DNA of 10,362 nucleotides from Phenylobacterium aquaticum (GTDB taxonomy: Bacteria > Pseudomonadota > Alphaproteobacteria > Caulobacterales > Caulobacteraceae), in contig NZ_CANCLE010000143.1 of NCBI RefSeq assembly GCF_947378715.1, positions 1 to 10,362 of the forward strand. Reading direction: 5' to 3'. The notes below the pieces were generated by a model. It saw only the letters and a program-made list of their open reading frames with translations. It made no database searches and was not told where the DNA came from. Both the position numbers and the translations under genes were made by a program. Positions 6,156 through 10,362 of this stretch are shown piece by piece; the first letter of the stretch is position 1, and each line of letters opens with the position of its first letter.

Positions 6156-7223
6156 ATGCGCGACGGTTTCGAAGAGACCATACCCGAGGTGGCGAGACCG
6201 AAACTGGTCTACCCATTCGAGCAGGGCCCGAAGACCGGCGAGGCCGTGGATGTCGCGCCCGGTGTGAAGTGGCTACGGATGCCGCTCGGCGGCTCGCTGG
6301 CCTTCATCAATGTCTGGGCGATCGAGGAAGAGGGCGGCTGGGCCATCGTCGACACCGGCATGGGCGGATCGGAGACCCAGCAGGCCTGGCGCAAGGCCTT
6401 TGCCGGCCCGCTCGCCAATCTCAAGGTCACCCGGGTGTTCGTCACCCACATGCACCCCGACCACATCGGCATGGCCGGCTGGCTGACCCGCAAATATGAC
6501 TGCCGCCTGTGGATCACCCGGCTCGAATTCCTGATGTGCCACAATCTGGCGGCCGACACCGGTCGCGAGGCGCCCGAGGACGCGCTGGCCTTCTACAAGG
6601 CCGCAGGCTGGGAGGACGAGGCGCTGGAGAACTACCGGGCCCGCTTCGGCGGCTTCGGCAAGGGACTGCACGCCCTGCCCGACAGCTTCCATCGGCTGAG
6701 CGACGGCGACGAGGTTCGGATCGGCGCCCACATGTGGCGGGTGGTGGTCGGCTCTGGCCATTCGCCCGAACATGCCTGCCTGCACTGCCCGGACCTGAAG
6801 CTGTTCATCTCCGGCGACCAGGTGCTGCCGAAGATCTCCTCCAATGTCTCGGTGTTCCCGACTGAGCCGGCCGGAGACCCGCTCACCGACTGGTTGACCT
6901 CCCTGGCCCGGATCAAGGCGAACATGCCCGATGACGTCCTGGTGCTGCCGGCCCACAACGACCCGTTCCACGGTCTGCACGCCCGTATCGACCACCTGAT
7001 CGGCGGCCACGAGCGGGGGCTGACCCGGCTGCACAAGCTCTTGGCCGAGCCCAAGCGGGCGGTGGATGTGTTCAGCGTCCTGTTCCGCCGCAAGATCGAC
7101 CAGTGGGTGCTGGGGATGGCGACCGGCGAGAGCCTCGCCCACCTCAACTGTCTGATCGCCCGGGGTCAGGCCGAGCGCAGAACGGACGAAAACGGCGTCG
7201 ACTGGTATCAGGCCAAGGCTTAA
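6156..7223 (+). CDS. MBL-fold metallo-hydrolase with C-terminal winged-helix-like region
   Basis: 355-residue metallo-beta-lactamase-fold hydrolase with a complete two-metal site: H98, H100, D102 and H103 (HMHPDH), H202 (GHSPEH), D221 (SGDQVLP) and H267 (PAHNDPF). Residues after about 285 resemble the small winged-helix (BLACT) tail found in LACTB2-like enzymes. Family members hydrolyse thioesters, esters, lactones or phosphodiesters; in this context an acyl-CoA or other thioester hydrolase role is attractive but inferred. The ATG at 6156 is 5 bases after GGGAGG (6145-6150); no signal peptide is present, so the enzyme is cytoplasmic. It is the first gene of an operon, 32 bp before the crotonase, and is the gene directly downstream of the nested palindromes. 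Beta-lactamase activity is not implied. Confidence 0.88.
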   Translation: MRDGFEETIPEVARPKLVYPFEQGPKTGEAVDVAPGVKWLRMPLGGSLAFINVWAIEEEGGWAIVDTGMGGSETQQAWRKAFAGPLANLKVTRVFVTHMHPDHIGMAGWLTRKYDCRLWITRLEFLMCHNLAADTGREAPEDALAFYKAAGWEDEALENYRARFGGFGKGLHALPDSFHRLSDGDEVRIGAHMWRVVVGSGHSPEHACLHCPDLKLFISGDQVLPKISSNVSVFPTEPAGDPLTDWLTSLARIKANMPDDVLVLPAHNDPFHGLHARIDHLIGGHERGLTRLHKLLAEPKRAVDVFSVLFRRKIDQWVLGMATGESLAHLNCLIARGQAERRTDENGVDWYQAKA

Positions 7224-7255
7224 GTATACGCCGTAAGAGCTCATCGGAGGACGCC

Positions 7256-8035
7256 ATGACCGACCACATACTCAGCGAAAAATCCAATGGCGTGCTGACG
7301 CTGACCATGAACCGGCCGGAGAAGAAGAACGCCCTGACCCGGGCCATGTACCAGGCGCTGGCCGACGGCATCCTGGGCGCCGAGCATGACAAGGACGTCC
7401 GCTGCGTCCTGATCCAGGCCGAGGGCGACATGTTCACCGCCGGCAACGACCTGGCCGATTTCGCGGCCGTGAATTCCGGCCAGTCGGCCGCCAATGACGC
7501 GCGCCGCGAGGGCAATCCGCTGCTGGCCGCCCTCGCTGTCGCCAAGATCCCGCTGGTCGCCGCCGTCAATGGCCGCGCGGTCGGCGTCGGCACGACCATG
7601 CTGCTGCATTGCGACCTGGTCTATGTGTCGGACGACGCGCTCTTGACCACGCCCTTCGTCAACCTGGCCCTGGTGCCGGAGGCGGCGTCGTCCATCACCC
7701 TGCCGTCCCGCATCGGACATGCGCGGGCCTTCGCCATGTTCGTGCTGGGCGAGGCGGTCGACGCCCAGAAGGCCGTGGCCTGGGGGATCGCCAATGCCGC
7801 CGTGCCGCGCGCCGAACTGCGCGCCAAGGCCCGCGCCGCCGCCGAGGCGGTCGCCGGCCGTCCCCGCGCCGCAGTGGCCGCCACCAAGGCCCTGATGCGC
7901 GATCCCGAGGGCCTGGCCCAGCGCATGGCCGAGGAGGGCGTCCACTTCTCCGCCCAGCTCAAGTCGGCGGAAGCCAAGGAGGCCTTCGCCGCCTTCGCCG
8001 AAAAGCGCGCCCCTGACTTCTCCAAGGTGGGCTGA
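7256..8035 (+). CDS. Crotonase-family enzyme (enoyl-CoA hydratase/isomerase, probably isomerase-like)
   Basis: 259-residue crotonase-fold protein acting on an enoyl-CoA or related thioester. The oxyanion-hole segments are present: FTAGNDLADF (residues 60-69) and NGRAVGVGTTMLLHCDLVY (105-123). The start at 7256 is 5 bases after CGGAGG (7245-7250); the open frame continues upstream into the MBL gene, but that part is a shadow. The segment TTPFVNLALVPEAASS (131-146) carries a Glu at 142 in the PEAxSS context typical of delta3-delta2-enoyl-CoA isomerases, while the first catalytic Glu of true hydratases (the QPE position in rat crotonase) is replaced by F/V/N. That favours double-bond isomerisation over classical hydration, though family annotation would simply say enoyl-CoA hydratase. 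It does not look like hydroxycinnamoyl-CoA hydratase-lyase. It is 2 bp upstream of the SDR gene, so the two are probably co-translated. Confidence 0.88.
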   Translation: MTDHILSEKSNGVLTLTMNRPEKKNALTRAMYQALADGILGAEHDKDVRCVLIQAEGDMFTAGNDLADFAAVNSGQSAANDARREGNPLLAALAVAKIPLVAAVNGRAVGVGTTMLLHCDLVYVSDDALLTTPFVNLALVPEAASSITLPSRIGHARAFAMFVLGEAVDAQKAVAWGIANAAVPRAELRAKARAAAEAVAGRPRAAVAATKALMRDPEGLAQRMAEEGVHFSAQLKSAEAKEAFAAFAEKRAPDFSKVG

Positions 8036-8037
8036 GC

Positions 8038-9000
8038 ATGAGCCTGATCACTTCGGCCTTCGGGGCCTTCACGCCGGCTGCCGACGTCGTGGCCGACCAT
8101 GACCTGATGGGGCGGACGGCCATCGTCACGGGCGGCGCCACCGGCATCGGCATCGAGACCGCCCGGGCGCTGGCCGGCGCCGGGGCCGAGGTCACCCTGG
8201 CCGTGCGCAACCGCGCGGCCGGCGAGGCCGCCGCGGCCGACATCAACGCCTCGGTGGGCGCCGAGCGCGTCCGGGTCGGGAATCTCGATCTCTCCGACCT
8301 GGCCTCGGTCGCCGCCTTCGTCACCACCTGGGGCGAGACGCCCCTGCACATCCTGGTCAACAACGCCGGCGTCATGGCCTGTCCGCTCAGCTACACGGCC
8401 AATGATCTGGAGATGCAGATCGGCACCAACCACTTCGGCCACTTCCTGCTGGGGGTCGGTCTGGCGCGGGCGCTGATGAACGGCGAGGAGGCTGGCCGCA
8501 CCGCGCGTCTGGTCTCCCTGTCTTCCATCGGCCACCGCCGCTCGGGGGTGAACTTCGACGACCCGCACTATCGGACGCGGGCCTATGACAAGTGGGAATC
8601 CTACGGCCAGGCCAAGACCGCCAACGCTCTGTTCGCGGTCGGCTTCAACGCCCGCTTCGCCGAGCTGGGCGTCACCGCCAACGCCGTCATGCCCGGCGGC
8701 ATCATGACCCCGCTGCAGCGCCACCTGCCGCGCGAGGAGATGATCGCCATGGGCTGGATGGACGAGGCCGGTAAGGTCCGCGACGGCTTCAAGACCCCGC
8801 AGCAGGGCGCCTCGACCAGCGTCTGGGCGGCGGTGGGCGAGGAGCTGGAGGGCGTCGGCGGGCTCTATCTGGAGAACTGCGGCCAGGCCCCGGCCTTCGA
8901 CGCGGCCAACCCCTTCATCGGCGTCATGGACCATGCGCTGGATCCGGAGGCCGCCGAGCGGCTCTGGGCGCTTTCGGCGGAGACGACGGGCGTGGGCTAG
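8038..9000 (+). CDS. Short-chain dehydrogenase/reductase, retinol-dehydrogenase-like
   Basis: 320-residue classical-type SDR that would oxidise an alcohol or reduce a ketone using NAD(P). The Rossmann motif TGGATGIG is at residues 31-38, NNAG at 108-111, a catalytic Ser at 162 or 163 (SLSSIGHR), and Tyr189/Lys193 in YGQAK. A basic Arg in AVRNRAAG after the second beta strand suggests NADP(H), as in the related retinol dehydrogenase/WWOX branch. The length (about 60 more than minimal SDRs) and the GVNFDDPHY segment between Ser and Tyr are usual in that branch. The start codon lies 2 bp after the crotonase stop, with AAGGTGGG at 8024-8031 as ribosome binding site. Its TAG stop overlaps the TAG of the converging TfoX_N gene in the tetramer CTAG (8997-9000). 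It probably acts on the product of the crotonase step; substrate not deducible. Confidence 0.9.
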   Translation: MSLITSAFGAFTPAADVVADHDLMGRTAIVTGGATGIGIETARALAGAGAEVTLAVRNRAAGEAAAADINASVGAERVRVGNLDLSDLASVAAFVTTWGETPLHILVNNAGVMACPLSYTANDLEMQIGTNHFGHFLLGVGLARALMNGEEAGRTARLVSLSSIGHRRSGVNFDDPHYRTRAYDKWESYGQAKTANALFAVGFNARFAELGVTANAVMPGGIMTPLQRHLPREEMIAMGWMDEAGKVRDGFKTPQQGASTSVWAAVGEELEGVGGLYLENCGQAPAFDAANPFIGVMDHALDPEAAERLWALSAETTGVG

Positions 9001-9344
9001 CCCCGCTTCTTCGGCGTCCTGATCTTGGCCCGCGCGGCGGCGTCCAGCGCCTTGCGGGCCCACTCAGCCAGGACATCGGGGTCTTCCAGGGCCTCAAGCG
9101 GCGCCGACCAATAGCCCATGGCCTTGTCGCCGCCGAACGGCTGGAAAGCCTCGCAGCCGGCCGCGACGAAGTCCGGCCGGCTGATGTCGTCGATCTTCAG
9201 ATAGAGCGCATCCTCGGCCAGCAGGGCGAAGAACAGCTCGTGGCGCGACAGGCCGACCCCGCCGAACATCCGCCTGTGGGTCACCCCGCCCAGCGGCTCC
9301 AGCAGCTCCAGCACCATGTCCAGGAAGTCCGGTGAGACGGCCAT
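8997..9344 (-). CDS. TfoX N-terminal domain protein
   Basis: 115-residue protein consisting of a TfoX_N domain alone. The family signature RRMFGGVGLSRHELFFALLAE lies at residues 24-44, followed by LYLKIDD (47-53) and a GYWSAPLEALEDPDVLAEWARKAL tail; the C-terminus is basic (KIRTPKKRG). In gammaproteobacteria TfoX/Sxy is a competence regulator with a second domain; stand-alone TfoX_N proteins are widespread in alphaproteobacteria and have no established role, so competence should not be assumed. The start at 9344 (ATG complement at 9342-9344) is chosen over a longer frame to 9620, since the extra residues are low-complexity shadow of the GNAT gene; a CGGAG at about 9356-9360 gives weak ribosome binding. 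It is divergent from the GNAT gene with a 39-bp gap and converges on the SDR gene. Confidence 0.85.
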   Translation of the reverse strand: MAVSPDFLDMVLELLEPLGGVTHRRMFGGVGLSRHELFFALLAEDALYLKIDDISRPDFVAAGCEAFQPFGGDKAMGYWSAPLEALEDPDVLAEWARKALDAAARAKIRTPKKRG

Positions 9345-9383
9345 GCGTTGCGATTCTCCGGCGAGGCCGCGACAATACCATCC

Positions 9384-9863
9384 ATGACCGTGACCGTCCG
9401 CCCCGCCGGCCCTGCCGACACCGCCCTGATCCACGGCTTCATCCGTGCGCTCGCCGACTATGAGAAGCTGCTGCACGAGGTGGAGGCGACCGAGGATGAT
9501 ATCGCCGGCCACCTGTTCGGGCCGAATCCGCGGCTGTTCTGCGACATAGCCGAGGCCGATGGCGCGCCGGTGGGCTTCGCCATCTGGTTCTACAACTACT
9601 CGACCTTCCTGGGCCGCCACGGGATCTATCTGGAAGACCTGTTCGTGGTCCCGGAGGCCCGGGGCCTGGGGGCGGGCAAGGCCCTGCTGCGCCGCCTGGC
9701 CCAGCGCTGTGGCGACGAGGGCCTGGCCCGGCTGGAATGGTCGGTGCTGAACTGGAACGCGCCTTCGATCGCCTTCTATGACAGCCTGGGGGCCGGGGCC
9801 CAGACGGAATGGACCGTGCGCCGCCTGACCGGCGCGCGCCTGGAGGCCTTGGCTGCATCATGA
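9384..9863 (+). CDS. GNAT acetyltransferase, diamine/thialysine acetyltransferase-like
   Basis: 159-residue GNAT-fold acetyltransferase of the spermidine/spermine N1-acetyltransferase-like group. Recognisable features are ADYEKLLHEVEATEDDI near the N-terminus (24-40), GFAIWFYNYSTFLGRHGIYLEDLFV (64-88), the acetyl-CoA pyrophosphate loop R-G-L-G-A-G (93-98) and WNAPSIAFYDSLGA (124-137) with Tyr132 in the position of the catalytic Tyr of human SSAT. Expected to acetylate a primary amine such as a polyamine or lysine analogue; the exact acceptor is unknown. The ATG at 9384 begins the usual V-T-V-R-P-A beta strand; an in-frame TTG at 9348 would add 12 residues unlike the family. The Shine-Dalgarno is weak (GCGAGG at 9361-9366). 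The last codons overlap the next gene (ATGA, 9860-9863), indicating translational coupling. Confidence 0.85.
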   Translation: MTVTVRPAGPADTALIHGFIRALADYEKLLHEVEATEDDIAGHLFGPNPRLFCDIAEADGAPVGFAIWFYNYSTFLGRHGIYLEDLFVVPEARGLGAGKALLRRLAQRCGDEGLARLEWSVLNWNAPSIAFYDSLGAGAQTEWTVRRLTGARLEALAAS

Positions 9864-10362
9864 GCGCCCCGCCCAAAACCGTCCTGACCACCACGCCGGA
9901 AGAAGAGGCCGCGATCCGCCTCGCCGTCCGCACGGTCGATCCCCTGACGCTGGGCCCCGGTCGGGTGATCGCCGGGCCCGAGCACGCCGCCTCGCTCACC
10001 GCCATGCTGGCCGACCCCCGGGTGTCGGATCCGATCTACGACCTGCCGCGCCCGATCACCGAGGCCAATGTCACGGCCTGGATCGCGCAGGCCGCCCGCC
10101 AGCGCGAGACCGGAGACGCGGTGCTGATCCTCAGCCTCGATCCGCAAGGGGAGGTCGCCGGCTATTCGAAGTTCAGCGTCTGGGCGGACAGGTCGTCGGC
10201 CGAACTGGCCGGCGCCACCCGCGCCGACCTGCAAGGGCAGGGCAATGGCGGCAAGGGCGCGGCCCATTCCTTTGGCTGGATGTTCCAGGAGCTGGGCGTC
10301 CGGCTGATCGGCCTGACCGCGGCCCTCGACAATGTCCGCTCCGCCAAGGTGATCGAGGCGGC
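9860..10362 (+). CDS. GNAT acetyltransferase, RimJ/RimL-like (3' end outside window)
   Basis: 167 codons are visible, with no stop before the window edge. The protein begins MSAPPKTVLTTTPEEEAAIR, then has GRVIAGPEHAASLTAMLADPRV (about 34-55), VLILSLDPQGEVAGYSKFSVW (about 88-108), a Gly-rich G-Q-G-N-G-G-K-G stretch (about 122-129) that fits the acetyl-CoA loop, and LGVRLIGLTAALDNVRSAKVIEA, which resembles the N-x-R-S-x-x-x-x-E segment at the C-terminal end of ribosomal-protein acetyltransferases and related Acetyltransf_3 proteins. Probably only a few tens of residues are missing. The start overlaps the previous stop in ATGA, so the two GNATs form a translationally coupled pair. The acceptor is unknown. 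Confidence 0.75.
   Translation, partial: MSAPPKTVLTTTPEEEAAIRLAVRTVDPLTLGPGRVIAGPEHAASLTAMLADPRVSDPIYDLPRPITEANVTAWIAQAARQRETGDAVLILSLDPQGEVAGYSKFSVWADRSSAELAGATRADLQGQGNGGKGAAHSFGWMFQELGVRLIGLTAALDNVRSAKVIEA

Noticed and set aside
6156..7223. MBL-fold protein as a beta-lactamase resistance gene
   Set aside because: No signal peptide, wrong length and tail, and metabolic context; the metal motif is common to the whole superfamily.
7256..8035. Crotonase as hydroxycinnamoyl-CoA hydratase-lyase, completing a ferulate pathway with the first gene
   Set aside because: The sequence has none of the lyase hallmarks I know (longer protein, characteristic FTAGMDLKEYF segment), and no vanillin dehydrogenase is present.
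8997..9344. TfoX_N protein as evidence of natural competence
   Set aside because: Only the N-terminal domain is present, and no competence genes are near; such stand-alone proteins are widespread in non-competent alphaproteobacteria.
1..10362. CRISPR arrays, insertion sequences, tRNA or rRNA genes, phage genes
   Set aside because: No direct-repeat arrays, transposase motifs, terminal inverted repeats, tRNA cloverleaf or rRNA sequence was seen; nearly all bases belong to coding genes.

Overview
The window is dense, very GC-rich bacterial DNA with compact gene spacing, GGGAGG-type ribosome binding sites and no sign of mobile DNA. Composition, gene families (feruloyl-CoA-synthase-like ligase, SAM-independent acyl-CoA catabolic genes, stand-alone TfoX_N protein) and a GAAC-N7-GAAC element of the alphaproteobacterial LexA type suggest an alphaproteobacterium, most plausibly Caulobacterales (Caulobacter, Phenylobacterium or Brevundimonas). 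That placement is inference; there is no rRNA or tRNA to test it.

Layout. Bases 1-4563 hold three forward genes: the 3' part of a feruloyl-CoA-synthase-like ligase, a complete second acyl-CoA/aryl-CoA ligase, and a thiamine-diphosphate enzyme of the benzoylformate decarboxylase/acetolactate synthase superfamily. A strong bidirectional terminator (4597-4624) separates these from a reverse-strand gene (4648-5970) for an exported protein built of five four-cysteine repeats, which matches no family I know. Its start faces a 185-bp divergent control region (5971-6155) with a candidate SOS box, a candidate promoter for the reverse gene and nested palindromes that end 2 bases before the ribosome binding site of the forward gene. 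From 6156 to 9000 there is a tight three-gene operon: MBL-fold hydrolase, crotonase-family enzyme and short-chain dehydrogenase. A small reverse TfoX_N gene converges on it with overlapping stop codons. The end of the window holds two GNAT acetyltransferases joined by an ATGA overlap; the second is cut by the window edge.

How the genes may work together. The two ligases, ThDP enzyme, crotonase, SDR and MBL hydrolase look like parts of one catabolic locus: activate a carboxylic acid as a CoA ester, shift or hydrate a double bond, oxidise or reduce a carbonyl, cleave C-C next to a carbonyl and hydrolyse a thioester. The substrate cannot be read from sequence; an aromatic (hydroxycinnamate-like) or alicyclic/terpenoid/steroid-type acid is possible. 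The cysteine-repeat protein and its regulatory region are the least explained part of the window.
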